The notes: generated from the letters alone by a model not told the origin. A DNA stretch of 64,000 nt from Turritopsis dohrnii (GCA_027922465.2 BQMF02000029.1:992001-1056000), one strand, 5' to 3'; counted from the first letter of the stretch, positions 12,559 through 25,550 are shown. Numbers and translations are program-made.

Positions 12559-12759
12559 GTATGTAATTAACGAATTTAAGCAGAGGCCAACTTCAACATT
12601 ATTCCGAAATTCGTTTTCTGGTACTAAACGATGTACTTTTAAAATAAAGGACAGTTCAAGAACTGAAAATGAGCTTAAAATGATGGACCAGGAAATCATC
12701 AAAAGCGACTAGATTTCAGTTCATTCTTTTTTCATTGAACTTTAATAATAAATATGATA

Positions 12760-13439
12760 ATGGAAAAAACTATTGTATATTACAAACATGAAATGAATTG
12801 GGAAACTACCTCCCAGATACATATTCGAATATCTTTATGAGTTATTTTAAAAACAAAGACATCATCATAATGAGAGCTGTTGTATTTATGACAGTCAAAT
12901 AAATGCTGACGTGTTGTCTGAAGTAGCAGATCATGATGACTTTAACAGAAGATAAGAACTTTGAATGTTTTTGTTATTAACTTTATTAATGCGATCTTTT
13001 ATACACCATGGTGGGTATAATTTCTATGTAGCTAGACGTTTTTTATAAAGGAGTGTAGCTTGCTTTCTTGTCAACTTCGTAAAGATTTTACCCGGTAAAA
13101 TGTTTCCATCTTTTCATTCTTATTTCACCATGACATATCATGAGTTGCTTTTTTTCATATATTTCATTATTTATTTTTTTTGGAAAGTCTCAGAAGAATA
13201 AAAACAAGTTCTTTAAGTTTCTTCTTCTCAGATCTATTTTTTTTTGTTTTAAGAAACTTATAAAAAGCCTATCCAGCGAAAAAGTGGTTATAGAAATTTT
13301 ACAAATCGTGGTCGCATTGTTTAAGTTTATAAAGTACCAGTAACAATTACTTCCTTACTTATCCATGCAAATGTTTCAAGATGAAATAGATCTTTGTGTA
13401 AACACGATCAATATTTTTTCTAGAAGTAGCTAGGTTAAA
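12760..13439. other. No gene seen
   Basis: AT-rich DNA downstream of the hydroxylase-like gene; only low-complexity Phe/Lys-rich frames. Confidence 0.4.
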
Positions 13440-13680
13440 GAAAATCAAAGAAAAAGAAAATCTGCCATTATTGTAGTAACCATCTTAATGTCCGATTACT
13501 GAATATAAGCAAAACAGAAATTGTCAGTAAAGTCAACTCTACTCCTATCATCATCAAATCCCAGCATTCACATTCTTAGGTAATACGCATATAAGCAAAA
13601 CAGAAATTGTCAGTAAAGTCAACTCTACTCCTATCATCATCAAATCCCAGCATTCACATTCTTAGGTAATACTAGAATGA
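13440..13680 (+). mobile_element. Decayed LINE reverse-transcriptase scrap with an 86-bp tandem duplication
   Basis: Positions 13503-13586 are repeated, apparently without change, at 13589-13672 (period 86 bp). Translation gives NISKTEIVSKVNSTPIIIKS and, after a frameshift, AFTFLGNT. These resemble the thumb region of LINE reverse transcriptases (a KTE segment followed by an FxYLG motif). The duplication post-dates the frameshift, because both copies share it. The protein identity is tentative; the duplication is certain. Confidence 0.6.
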
Positions 13681-13962
13681 TATTTTGTATCATTCACAAA
13701 AGCAATGATACTTCAGGGCAAAATAAATCTTCTATCATCATTGTTTACGTGATAAACATTAGAATTTGAAATACGCCAGTGATGCAAGTATGATATTTAA
13801 GAGATTCAACACTTGTTTTATAATTATATATTTGTAATGGTATTGTCAACAAAGTTTATAAAGAATAACTTAACCATCAAGATGCAAAATGAATGAATGG
13901 CCGCAAGTTTGGTTTGCTGACTATGTAATGTTAATTTTGTGTACGCCAGTCACAATACTTAA

Positions 13963-14433
13963 GCTTCGGGGACACGAGCAACATTTTTCATGCGATTGCA
14001 ACAAAATATTTTTTGTTGCAGTCGCACGTACTGTCGCCTATATTGAATTTCTTGCAACAAAAATACTGCGTGCTCTCGTCGGAAACTATGTTGTTATGAT
14101 TACCAAAGCAAACTTGTTTTGACATGTCAGCAAAAATAAACGAATATCATTGGATTAAAACAAAATTTTTGTATAAAAGCATGTTGCAATTGTGGGGACA
14201 CTAGCAACATTTTACAAAACGCATTTGCAACATGAAAAATTTGTTGCAGCAACAAAAAAAAATATCAAACTGATTTGATATTTTTTTTTGTTGCTGCAAC
14301 ATTTTTACGGGTGAAATTTGTTGCAGCAACAAACAAATATACTATGGGGACATGAGCAACAAATGCCTTCCGATCGCAACAAAACAAATTTTTGTTGCAA
14401 TCGCATGAAAAATGTTGCCCGTGTCCTCGAAGC
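13963..14433. mobile_element. MITE family M1, copy A
   Basis: The ends are GCTTCGGGGACACGAGCAAC and, reverse-complemented on the right, GCTTCGAGGACACGGGCAAC: about 40 bp of inverted repeat continuing into TTTTTCATGCGATTGCAAC. It is flanked by TTAA on the left (13959-13962) and TTTA on the right. The interior holds more inverted blocks built from TTGTTGCAGCAACAA. It is 471 bp and non-coding. It matches copy B at 29885-30329 in the opposite orientation. TTAA-type targets suggest piggyBac- or Kolobok-like mobilisation, by inference. Confidence 0.85.
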
Positions 14434-16824
14434 TTTAGGGAATGAAATTAAGTTATATATCGAATGATTTTGTTTTTCTAAAAGGGGAAATTTCTCTTAA
14501 CTATAATTTGGGAAAAAATCATCGATTTTTCTGAAAAAAACTACATCAGGATGAAAGGAAATTTGATTGTTTTTGGTGAAACCATCTTTTCAGGAAGTGA
14601 CTGGGAAGTCTGTTTATTTTGCAAAGGCGGTGTATTAACTGCTTATTAAAGAGGCATTGGTCGACTTAAGACAATAGAATTTGAGTTACTCTTGGTTATT
14701 ACAATCTGATATATGATTTGACGATGAAAATTGAGAATGGTCGAGACAACTTGTAAACATATGTCATTGTCTTGTGTCTGGGCGTAACTTGTTATATGGC
14801 ATCAAATATTGATACGAAGTTATCATGAATTTGTTCAGGAACATTTATGCAATAGTTAGTGAATGACAGTATCTGTTTTTTAAAGATATACACGGATTAG
14901 TGCTTGCTGGGTGAAATCTTTACATTCATATATATATATACATAGTTTTTACAAAATAAGTTTATTGGTATTGCAGATAACTTGCATTAGGGTTTTTGAT
15001 TTTGCTGAGTCCTACCTCTCAGATAATTTAGAAGAAGACGAACCGGTCGCATGGATTGCTTTGGGTAACATTTTCTTGCTAGCTTGCTAGGTATTCTCAC
15101 CTGAAGATCATAAAGATTCTTGAAATTACTCTCATTTTTGATGGCATCTTTTGTGGTCCATTAGTTTTGATTTTGAGTTATTTCAAGAGAACGTATATTG
15201 TTTTTCCTCATTAGAAAACCAAAACAAAATGTAAAAGAAAAAGATGATGGGAATCTCAACATTTTATTCCTTTTCATGGTGTTTTGTAATTGTAATTGCT
15301 GAAAGTTCTTTATGTAGTTCTTTTTCATGTTTTGATGGGTGATAACTTCTTAGTGGCTGATTTGAGAGTTCTGTCATTCGTCAATGTGTCCTTGCTTGCT
15401 ACTTTCTGACCATCCACTGTTTACTTTGTTAAACTCGTATCCCAGCATGTTTAAATGGTGTGTTGTTAAAGTTTTAGCTTCATCCTGACCCTATTTATTT
15501 ATTGACGGCAGTGGACTTACAGGCTCATGTCACTGTGTAATGTAACATAACATAAACCATCTTTTCCGCTCTCCTGTATATAACTATTGACATAGACAAA
15601 AAGGTGGTGAAAATCCAAGTAAAAAATCTAAATTACAAATTTAAATAACATTCTAAAAGTAAAAGTCCGCCAAAATGAGTGACTCCAGTAATCCATTGCT
15701 ATCTGCCAAGCACAGAAAAATATTTCCTAATTAATAAGAACTTTTCATTACTGCATGATTTCAAGTGCATGCTCTACAGTCTTTGACATAATGCAGAATT
15801 TTTTTGTACTATCAGATTAATTTTTTTTTCTAAATCTAATAATGGGAGTAAACCTTGACTTCTATCATAGGTTAAGTAATGCTCTAAGCCTTGCTATTAC
15901 CCAAACCTTTTGCTTATAATTGGTCTTTTTAGGATACAGATTTTGTAAAAGTTTAATAGTAAAGAAGCCATTTCAACATGAGCTTGTGCTTTTATAAGGC
16001 ATTGTCATGGGAAAAAAGAAAACAACTTCAAACATTCAACACTGTATATGGAAACAATTTGTTTTTATATTTGTTTTTCTCTTCTTAATTCCCGTTATAC
16101 TTCCTTTTTTTTTTGTTTTCAAAATTTTAAAATTAACAACAAAAATCTTGATTTTGTCACAATGACATATCCATAATTTCTGCCCAGAGTCACTTCTGTG
16201 GCTGATTAAACGTTTGAAATTCTATTTGATTTTTTTGTCATTTTTGGGCATTTGATTGCTTACTGGATATGAAAGAACGATCATATCCTTATGATGACTC
16301 TATGCATAAATGTTTGTCTTTTTGATTCAATCACATGTATTATTTCCAACGTAGCCATGGCTGGTTTCATTGTGTGCATCATGAAGAAAGAAGAACACTG
16401 ATTCAATCTGAGAAAAAAAACATTATTTTGCAAATTGAACTGTCGTTGTTATCTTGTCCTCACTGCTGCATTCTTATAGGAATGAACAGATTTTTTAAAA
16501 AGTATCAAAAATGGAAGTGCAATGCTTGTGTAAAATATTATTTCTGTCTTCACATTGAATCATATGTCACAAGATACACGTGTCTGGTGTATTTCTAATA
16601 TTTAAAGCCACGTGTTTCTAATATTTTATTATTATCTTTCCTCACTTCACAATTGTTGCGTTATGATGATTCCGAAGTTTGCGCCATACTTGATTTGATT
16701 TTGATTGTTTTGATTACGTGATAATAAAAATTTACATTTCAATCTGGCCAATGCCTCTTTAAGTAATTATTTGTGTATATGAAAGATGATGAAAAAATAA
16801 AACATACTTATCATGTTGTGTATA
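14434..16824. other. No gene seen
   Basis: 2.4 kb of AT-rich DNA with an (AT)n tract near 14927-14940. The 87-codon frame at 16335-16598 contains cysteines but no spacing I recognise. Confidence 0.4.
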
Positions 16825-17024
16825 GACATTTTCGGAAAATACGTCAGAGCAGATCTTGCCTCGCTTTCAACCGAAATAATAGTGGCATTTGTGTTGTTTT
16901 TGAAAAGAAATGATACCCGAGAGGAAACCTTACACGAACTTTTTTTATGATTCTTAATTACTTAAGTAATTAAAAACCTTAGAAACGAGGCAAAATCTGC
17001 CGTGACGTAATTTCCGAAAGGGTC
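16825..17024. mobile_element. 200-bp palindromic MITE with TA flanks
   Basis: The left arm reads GACATTTTCGGAAAATACGT then CAGAGCAGATCTTGCCTCG. The right arm, reverse-complemented, reads GACCCTTTCGGAAATTACGT then CACGGCAGATTTTGCCTCG. TA lies directly outside both ends (16823-16824 and 17025-17026), as for Tc1/mariner-type targets. A short AATTACTTAAGTAATT palindrome sits near the middle. Confidence 0.8.
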
Positions 17025-17099
17025 TATTGATCCTTTTGTTTCAAAATTCTGTTGTCATAGTGATTGATAAATTCATGCAAATAAGGCTGATTTGTATAG

Positions 17100-17200
17100 T
17101 CATTGGATTTCTGCGAAAGCAAGAAATACATTAAAACCGGCTCTGGTTTTCTTCTTTTTCTTCTTTTTCTTACTGTCCAAACCTAGCGGTTTTTTTATCT
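17100..17200 (-). repeat. Interspersed repeat R2, inverted relative to the copy at 59100-59187
   Basis: Shared blocks include GATTTCTGCGAAAGCAAGAA, CCGGCTCTG followed by a pyrimidine tract, and GTCCAAACCTAGCGGTTTTT. The ~100-bp segment is homologous to the minus strand of 59100-59187, next to the RAG1-like N-terminal exon. A run of TTC triplets (about 17148-17172) lies inside it. Confidence 0.75.
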
Positions 17201-17299
17201 CGAAATTCATTGGTTCATACAACCGCCGTCTCAATGTTCATTGGTGCATAAAGCGCCACTATTACGAAAGGGTGCTAACTAACTTCAAAAGCGCTAGTT

Positions 17300-19055
17300 T
17301 ATTGGTTTGAATTTCCGCCATGTGATCATCCGGGTATTTTTTCGACTTAACATTTGCACGGCGTTCGTATGGTAGACTATATCAGCGTGACCAAAGAAAA
17401 CTTAGATTTACAAAAGTTGATTGATCAATGTGGAATAGATTTCAAAGAAGATTTACACTTCTAAAACCGAAAGTAAATGGTAGAAATTTACAATGATTCT
17501 CCTGTGTTCATTCTTTTTTAAAAACAAGTTACCAAAGTTTTATCAAAAAGAGTGTGTGAAAAAAGGAACGAATTCTTTTGTTTTTTTTGGAAAATGTCTG
17601 GGATTCTTTAAGCCTTAATACAAAAGATCGTTTGTTTCATTTGTGGGCTTAATGCTTTTTAAGCTCTGGATACGCACAGCTCAGCTCAGTTTCCTGTTCA
17701 GCTCCAACAGCCAAGGATGTGTCGGTCTACTCTCTGCCTGCATCATTTGAAGTTTGATGTTTCTCTAGCTATTTTAGCATATTTACTTGTATAGTTTTTA
17801 GCTGTATTATCAATGTCTGTAATTAGGAATGAGGACTTCCTATTTACGATAACAAATAGGAAACTTATCTTGATGGTCTGTAAATTTTAACTGCTTTCAG
17901 TTGTGTTTCCAATTTTAGTAAGTTTGGATCACATATTTTCATAATCAAAATCTTTGTTTACTATTGAGAAGTCTTTTCGTAATTAGGAAGATTGACCGTA
18001 TGTATTGAAAGACTTACGTAAGCACTGTGGTATCTGAAAGAATTTTTATAAATTCAATGTTATTTTGTTCATGAAGTTTATTGACAGTTGATGTAAGAGT
18101 GTGGGTATGCATCCAGTTTGCTAGGATAATAATTACTAAAGAGGTGATTATACAAATTGTGTATTTTCTTTCAATCCCCTTAGCCTTTCATTAACATGAT
18201 CAAATTTAATCAAAGAATCTCGCATGTTTTTCCCATTTTTCAAAGCCTTTTACAAGGATCACTTCCAGTTTTTTGTCCATAACTTTCTTTCTGCTCAACC
18301 AAATTAGAAAAGTGATACACCAAATTAATAGGTATTGGATTCCTCTATTTAGAAATAAAAATAACTATCTTTCATAGTTATTCAATCGAAAGACATTTTT
18401 TGACTCACCCGGTATATATTGCTTATATAAATTTTCTATCAATGTGTTGTGAATACATCTTACATAAGCATTAGCCAACCAAAATCTCACTGTTCTCATC
18501 ATCATCAAAAGTTTAATGACTTTATCTCAAACTAGGTCATTGTGCTTCCATCAAATGATTTGTAGTAAGAAAACTTTGATAATTTTAAACAATGTCATCT
18601 ATTCCAATAGGAATATAACATTAATCTGTCTCACACAGTAATAACTTGACCGGACATTGCACAAGTAATAACTAGTAATTTGATACACACTGGAATTACC
18701 CAAAGAAATCCCTTCTCTTTTAATTTACTTTTCAATTCATTATATCATTTCGGAGCCAAAAACACAGTTTTACTATACTTTCAGTTTATATCAATCAGTA
18801 TGTAGGCACACACAGTTTGAATTTATTCAGAAAGTGAATTGATTTGTGCTATGACTTTTTTTTTCAAATTTCAGTGAAAATCTTTTGTTTCTATTCAAAT
18901 TATCCGTGATGGGCTGAAGCGGGTGTTTTATTCAAATTTACCCGCGTTTAAAATAACGTTTTCGTTCTTTAATTTAATTGGCTAAAGTAACAATTGAAAA
19001 TATTTCATTACTTAATGATATAAAGTCGTAGTCGGGCCGTAGTTTTCAATTTAAA
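17300..19055. other. No gene seen
   Basis: AT-rich intergenic sequence; no frame of interest and no repeat structure that could be assigned. Confidence 0.4.
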
Positions 19056-20768
19056 ATGGCTGCTCACGTTGAAAGTGATGTTGAATGTGAACAAGAATTT
19101 GAGTTTGATGTTGATGAAAATTTAGAAATTGATATTTCACATTTTATTTAAAGATTTTGAGAGCTTAGAGCTGGATGATGCGCTACTGCAGAATGAAAAT
19201 CCTGCACTTGATATGACCCTTGATATTTTCTCTATAGTTTTTGCGGCTGAGGAAGAAGTTCTATTGGTAAGAGGAGAAAATATAGTAAAGAATGCCAAAG
19301 TTGAAAAGAAATTTATTTGCCCAAAATGTCGTAGAAGGTACAAAAAGAAGTTGTTCTCCATTAAGCACGTTTCCATCTGTAGTGAGTAATTTGTTTTTTT
19401 TTGGAAAATGTTTAACTATTTGTATAAGTAGCTCTATATAGCTTGCAAACAAAAAGACAACATCATAGTTCTCGTGCTCATTCTCTTTTTTGTTTACTTG
19501 TTTATTATAGGTTCTAATGAAGATCCTCTCACTCAAGAAAAATCTACAAAAACACCGCTCAGAAATTCAGATACTTCAAGTAAGTGGGCTGGCATTTGTT
19601 TATCATTTGTGCTTTAGGATTTATTACAATATAAAAATTATAATATCATAAAATAAAAAAACAACTTTTAATTTAGACCACATTGATTTAATTCAATATA
19701 ATTTTATTTTAGAATCTTTGACGTTAAATAAAGATTTCATTCTTACAAACGCATCAGATATACTTTCAGCATCACTATACAAGACATTGGTTGTTCCTGT
19801 AAATAACATTGTTATATGTGAAAATGTAGAGACACCGGGAAACAGAATAAAATGGTTAAGTGAACTTTTTAAAGACACAGAAGAATTTAAAGTTGCAAGT
19901 GAAATTGTTGTATCAAAAGTGTTTGAAATTTTTGATGGTAACAAAGTTGATAAGTGCTCCAGGCAGGAATCATTATGATCTGACATACATCATTATGCCA
20001 TTTCTAATGCTAGCAGGGAACTATGAAAATCTGTTTACAACGATTTAGCATCATCAGAGTTTTCATCACTTATACATTTTATTTTAATGGAATGTGTACA
20101 TGAGATTGTGAAGAGGGAAAATGAAAAGAAGGCACTTGATAATCCACAACAATCAATCACACAGGAGGAGCTACAACTCACAAAGGATGAACAGGAAGTG
20201 ATTTCATATGTGGCTGGTTATCTTGTGTTTTCAATGAAAAAAAAGTAGTTAAGAATATATGACAGTGGCAAAAACAAAACTGAAGCTTTGACAGCTATGC
20301 AGTTTTTGGATAGTTTAAAAATAAATGGATTGAAAAACATAAACAGTGATTCATTTTTTGATTTTGTTTACAAATGGACAGATCTTGTTAATCGAGGTGG
20401 ATTAATAAAAGTAAATTTACCTATGCTTGTCTTTGTCAGACACTTTGAAAGTAGTGTTCGGAGAGTTTTAAATATCTACTTATTAAAAAGTACAAAGGTG
20501 AAGATATTCGGGACATCCTTCATGTTGAATTAAAAAAAACAACTTTGATAGTTAAAGCATGGGAAGCACTATCAAGATTTCTGCCTAAGAAACAGTTAAG
20601 CGAATTTATCAAGGACCAAATGATTGAAAAGTGGATAGACATTTGTGCCAGCCTACTTGAAACCTAGGCGAAAACCTATTTCCAGTTAATGAAAAGGCAG
20701 TTAGCTAACCAAAAAGAAGATACTCTTTCAAGAAAAAGTGAACCAGCTACGCGAAAAACTCCAAAGTA
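19056..20768 (+). pseudogene. Spliced, transposase-derived protein gene, now broken
   Basis: The ATG at 19056 opens an acidic frame (MAAHVESDVECEQEF...) that ends after 31 codons; the next frame continues it (FKDFESLELDD...), so a frameshift lies near 19140. Exon 1 carries FICPKCRRRYKKK with later H and C residues, a possible zinc knuckle. Introns are visible at 19382-19510 (GTGAGT...TATAG) and 19580-19712 (GTAAGT...TTTTAG), and both keep the frame. Exon 3 runs through SASLYKTLVVPVNNIVICEN. Later pieces in other frames include EQEVISYVAGYLVFSMKKK, a YVAGY segment typical of transposon-derived proteins, and VKAWEALSRFLPKKQLSEF. Further breaks are a frameshift near 19960, another near 20048 and a TAG near 20248. 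I cannot name the superfamily. Splice signals with preserved phase suggest it was once an expressed gene. Confidence 0.65.
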
Positions 20769-21289
20769 GACTAGTGATTAATTATTGATGGTGTATATGG
20801 GTGACAGTATGAAAAAAGGTTTTCATTTGTTTAATCTCCATTCTTATAGTCTTTCTCAGTAGTTTAATCTATCAAGCCAAGAACATTTCCCACATGTTAG
20901 GGTTGAAAATACAGAAATGTCATTGCATATCATTGAAAAAGGAAGCATTCGTTTAATTACTTTTTTGTAGACTTATGCACGATTTTTGTATGATTTTCTA
21001 ACTCAATAATTCCTTCCAGTCATTTCTCAGTTGCATTATCGTGTATCCATATTTAGTCTTGATTGTATTGTTTGTCTTGTATTGTTTCATGGAAAATTAC
21101 TTCTTTAAATATTTTGCTAAACTGCAAATCGCTGTAGGCCAATTCGTGATCACTATCAATATATTATCCCATCAAAACAAGTTTGGTTAAATTCCGACGT
21201 TTAAATATATTTGAGGTCTTATGAATTTTCTTTCCGCCAGATTATCGTTAGGAAACTAGGTCAAAGTCAACATTTCTACGAAATATTAC

Positions 21290-21735
21290 CCTAACGAATC
21301 AAATAAATGACCGATTAAAATTTGAAACTGGGCGCTTATTCGAAAAAAACATAAAATATTGAGAAAAACATCGTTTTTAGTTGAACATATATTTCACCAT
21401 AAAGAAGGAAAGTTAATAACACGGGAATGAATTATTTCAAAGTGAGAGTATTTATCGAGCTTTTTTTGAAGTTGCTTGAGTAGGATACAAGCGGTTCTGT
21501 TGTCAACGTTCATTGAAAAGATAATCTGTATAAGTGGTTTCAGTGATTTTTTATTAACCGCCCAGGACTCAATTAAGCGCCCCGTCCGTATAAGCGTCCA
21601 CCGTAAAAGTTCAAAAAAATTATAAGCGCCCAAGACTCCTATTCGGTCATTTGCTAAGCCGGTATCCCGATTGTTTTTCGGAAAATTCAATATTATTCTC
21701 TCCGGAGTGATTCGGTCATTATACTTTTGCAACGG
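21290..21735. repeat. Repeat region with AAGCGCCC motifs
   Basis: Contains GGGCGCTTATTCG, AATTAAGCGCCCCG, TATAAGCGTCC and TTATAAGCGCCCAAG. Similar AAGCGCCC...GGGCGCTTATT motifs recur near 61080-61165 and 62700-62785. The 112-codon minus-strand frame here is probably a repeat by-product. Around it (20769-22199) nothing else is recognisable. Confidence 0.45.
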
Positions 21736-22199
21736 CGGGATTGGTTAAAAACATTTCTCTTTTTTTGTCTCCATGATTTGTACCCAATTATTTATGTCCC
21801 GGGGAAAATCTTTCATCACTCGGCCTAAAAATACGTTTTAAGCCGGTTTTCCCCGGCGACTTTTTTCGCGACTAAGCACGCGGAATAGTAGCATTACATC
21901 ATATCAAGCCAAAGTCAGCGAAAGAAAAAAGTAGGATTCACTTTGGCAGCGAAGAAAGTCTCAAGCCAATCACATTGTTCTATTCTAAGTGGTCATTATA
22001 TCCATCCCTATGCAGACAACCGACAAATTCCCCCTTCGCATCTAGCAGACCGGTCTACTTTTGGGTTACTTTTTTCTGCCTTCTGGAAGCTCATTTGAGA
22101 GATATATGCATACTGTCAAAAATTTCGTATAAAGCTGGAATTTTTTATATTTATACTTGCAGATGCTTGTGCCTAAATACTTGAAACTGACTATATATG

Positions 22200-22392
22200 A
22201 ATACCGTGTTGATCCCCATAACTTCGGACATCCTTCATAACTTCGGACACAAAAAACATATCCGCAATATACAAACCACACCAATAAGAATCAATACCGC
22301 ACTGTCAATTAAACTAAATCCAAAACTTATTTGAGCTTTGCAATGTGATTATGTACGTGATTTATTAAGGCTCTATCTAAACATCAGATCCA
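22200..22392 (+). mobile_element. 5' terminal piece of a TIR element (family P1)
   Basis: Starts ATACCGTGTTGATCCCCATA and carries two ACTTCGGACA repeats (CATAACTTCGGACATCC, then CATAACTTCGGACAC). It continues with CATATCCGCAATATACAAACC and CACTGTCAATTAAACTAAAT. The same internal sequence recurs at 44786-44980, whose far end (45140-45188) is the inverted form of this terminus. Here the 3' end was not found. The ACCGT...TTCGGACA style of end is seen in pogo/Tigger-like elements; that link is inference. Confidence 0.6.
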
Positions 22393-23085
22393 TGGAATTC
22401 ACACAGACTTTGAACATATTTATCGTGATGTGTATGACATTGCTTTCCACATTCTGCTTACATTTTCTTACTTCTTATCTGAATGTTATAGTGTCTGTTT
22501 GGATTTTTAAGAGACTCTTAAGAAGGTCTCTTTTCACTTTTCAATTTTCCGCAGATCAACAAATACCTTATTACACGAAGTTAAACCACGTACTTAATTA
22601 AGCCGCATAGCATAGAAATAGTCTTAAGTAAATACGCCTTAATTTTTATCACAGCCTACAATATTGCGGCTTGATTAACACTCATAACCACGACTGACAA
22701 CATTGAAACCTATCCATTTTGAGATACTTAAAAAGATTCTTGATCAATATATATACATGTAATTTTGCAAGAGTATCCTCAAGTGAATCCTTTCATTGCA
22801 AAAAATGAATTTAACCGTTTTTGTTTATCAACTAATTTTTCTTTATGTGCGTCTTAATTAATACACATTTTTCACAACTTATGCACATTGCGGCTTAATT
22901 AATGCGCGGCTGAACTTTAACCGTCTTAATTATGTACGCTGTTTAATTTCGTGTATTGAGGCATGTTCTTTCTCTAGCATTTGTGTGTTCCATTTGTTTC
23001 TGTGAATCCTCAATCAGTAAAAGTCCTGGGAAGGAGGTGATATTTTGTGAAAACTGAAAAATAAGGTTTTTCTCGGAAACTACTG
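22393..23085. other. No gene seen
   Basis: AT-rich DNA with repeated TTAATTAA-like words (TGCGGCTTAATTAA near 22890). No coding frame. Confidence 0.4.
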
Positions 23086-24038
23086 CTCCTTTTCAAAGAA
23101 TATCTGTCTAATCGGCAGCAATTTGTACAAATCGACGACAAGTCATCAGATCTTCTTCAAGAATATGGGGTTCCACAAGGCAGTATTTTAGGACCAGTTC
23201 TCTTTAACCTTTACATCAACACGATCTCATCCATTGGTGGAAGCACTTATCTAGTTTACGCTGATGATACGACCCTGCTACGACACTCGAAGTTCATCGA
23301 CCTGCCCAAGACCATCAACAAAATGCAACAGGAAATGAACGAGGTGAACACCTGGTCGGAAGATAAGAACCTTTATTTGAATAGCAACAAGACGAAGGTG
23401 ATTTTTTTCTCGACTTCACAAATGTATAAAAGGGACAATCTCCAAAACGAAGTGATACAAATCAATAGCCAAAATCAAAATCTTGATCACGTCACCGATA
23501 CTAAAATCTTGGGAGTGCATTTCCACCAACATCTGACATGGAGAGGTCATAACAACTCAGTAACGCAATGTTGTTACTCTACCTTGAAGTCTTTGAGAAT
23601 CTTCAAAAGATCTGCCAACTTTCGTCTTCGAAAGTCACTTGTTCTGATCCTTTCGAGGATTAACAACGGAAACGTATTGCTCATGGGAGCCCCTCAGTAC
23701 CTCTTAAGCAAACTGCAGAAACTCCAAAATGCTGCGGCTGGCTTTGGGTATGGACGGCATGCCAGTGAGAACGACGTTATCAAGAAATGATCTGACTTTT
23801 CTTGGTAAAAATGGCACACAAATCCCTAAACAACCCTTCTTGGCCAACTTATCTTAAGTTAACAAAATCACGTCCACCGGGAAGAAAACTTTGCTCGGAA
23901 ATTCAACAAAAGAACAACATCGACATGGCTGGCGCTTTTGAGGGTTCCTTTGCCCAACAAGCTGGTGGTTGTTTTAATGACCTTCCGAACAACTTGAAAA
24001 ACATTGAAAATTTTTCGTTCGCGGGCATATTCTATTGA
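23086..24038 (+). mobile_element. LINE (CR1/jockey-like) 3' half: reverse transcriptase palm to C-terminus
   Basis: From about 23086 the frame reads EYLSNRQQFVQIDD, then GVPQGSILGPVLFNLYIN and TYLVYADDTTLL, the YADD catalytic motif of reverse transcriptase. NTWSEDKNLYLNSNKTKV and TKILGVHFHQHLTW follow, up to a stop at 23788-23790. The C-terminal tail (KSLNNPSWPTYLKL, then NDLPNNLKNIENF) continues to 24038 in another frame, so a frameshift lies near 23790. The N-terminal endonuclease and the RT fingers are absent, consistent with 5' truncation. The palm is intact, so this copy is younger than most here. Base composition is richer in GC than the surroundings. Confidence 0.9.
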
Positions 24039-25059
24039 TAAAGCGGTTGCTCAGGTTTACTTAAATCAATAACATATTTTTAATTCTTAATAATACTATT
24101 ACTTAACCTCGATTATATTTTTATCTGTTAGCATTGCCCTTTTTTATTGAATCTTCCTCTATTCCATTGATACGAATCATTTGTGACCAAAGTTACAGTT
24201 ATTTGATATTACAAGCTTCATTATCCAACTCACTGCGGCACCCACTCAACCCTTCTACCACACTTGTTAGCCTATTTCTTAATTTAATCTAATTTAGTTA
24301 AGTTATGCCCGTTATTGGTCAACGCGTATAGCAGCTTATCTTTCATTAGCATTTTTCCGTCCCATGTCCACAGTTCTAGCCTGGATTCCTCATTAAAAGC
24401 TGATACCACTTAAAATAAGGGTAGAATAGAGGCTATTTGTTAATCGTGGCTTAATTCAGATTTTTCAGATAATTATAATTACAGATTTTATCAGGGTGAG
24501 TGAGGCCTCAACCTAAAACATGAGTTTTACAGTTTGCCCATCACACAGATATCGTTTTGGAAATAAAAGCTAAAGGAAAGGGTTATTTTTTGCAAGAGAA
24601 GTAAAGAAATTCGTAATATTATCACCGTATATTGTAACTGAATTTGTGGTTATATACTGTTCAGTAAGCTAGGGCTGATTTTGTGTTTTGTGCTATATAT
24701 TGGTCAGACCTGGAGATAAAGAGAGCTCTGCTGCCTCCAATAGGACCTATTATAATTACATCGGATATGTATATGTTATTTTTTATGTATTCATACAAAT
24801 GTCACTTCATCCTGTCTAAAATAAAACTTTATGCACACAAAAATAAAATGTGTATATAATGTAGAAATCTATCTAGTCATCCACAAAAATAAACAGACAA
24901 CATTTTGAAGTTTATAAAGCATTTAATTACCTGTAAAAGTGCGTGGTGCACTAATCGAAGTTTTTCAACGAACGAACCAAAGTTGAAGTAATCGAAGATG
25001 TTACTGATGATATCACATTTTCGTAGTCACAACTGGGTATTTCCAAATGTAAATGTCTT
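24039..25059. other. LINE 3' flank and unassigned DNA
   Basis: No gene. The first few hundred bases may be the 3' untranslated region of the LINE, but no tail or target-site duplication was identified. Confidence 0.35.
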
Positions 25060-25550
25060 ACAATTCATAAAAGACATTCGCGTACTAAGCTTTCTAAATT
25101 TGTGTTGAAAGATGGTTTGGAGTCTGCTGAGATGCACGGCTTTTGCGATTCTTCAAAAGATGTTTATTGTGCTGTCATTTATTTGCGAGTTGGTGGTTCC
25201 TATGGTAGATTTATTTGTGCTTAGAGTAAAGTCGCACCTATGAAAGCTTTGTCTTTTCCTTGTTTGGAGTTGCTAGGTTTTGAGTTGCTAGAAAACCTGA
25301 TCCAAGATGTTAAGTTGACTTTAAGGGACAGGCTTGAACTTTGTCGTATTCAGTGTTGCACAGACTCTCAAGTAGCTTCGTATTGAATCAAAGGGAAGTA
25401 GAAAGTTTGGAAACCTTGGGTAGAGAATCGGGTTGTGTTCTGTCCGTGGAATGTTGGAGTCATGTCCGTGGTGAGTTGAACCCTGCAGATATTTCAGTTT
25501 GTTGAAAAGATTTGGAAATATGATCCTGAGTTTTTAAATCTGAGTCTAGT
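25060..25550 (+). mobile_element. Bel/Pao LTR retrotransposon pol remnant
   Basis: Translation shows the RNase-H-like segment of Bel/Pao pol in order: EMHGFCDSSKDVYCAVIYLR, SKVAPMKALSFPCLELLG, TDSQVASY, KVWKPWVENRV, then in another frame SHVRGELNPADIS and finally PEFLNLS. Several stops and frameshifts interrupt it (TAG near 25227, TGA near 25385, TAG near 25399). No LTRs were found. A dead internal fragment. Confidence 0.85.

Noticed and set aside
13889..14122. 77-codon frame at the left end of MITE copy A, and the frames at 29742-30053 and 29768-30043 in copy B
   Set aside because: They run across inverted-repeat ends of a non-coding MITE and are not conserved between the copies.
21394..21732. 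112-codon minus-strand frame
   Set aside because: Lies in an AAGCGCCC-type repeat and shows no domain; likely a repeat by-product.
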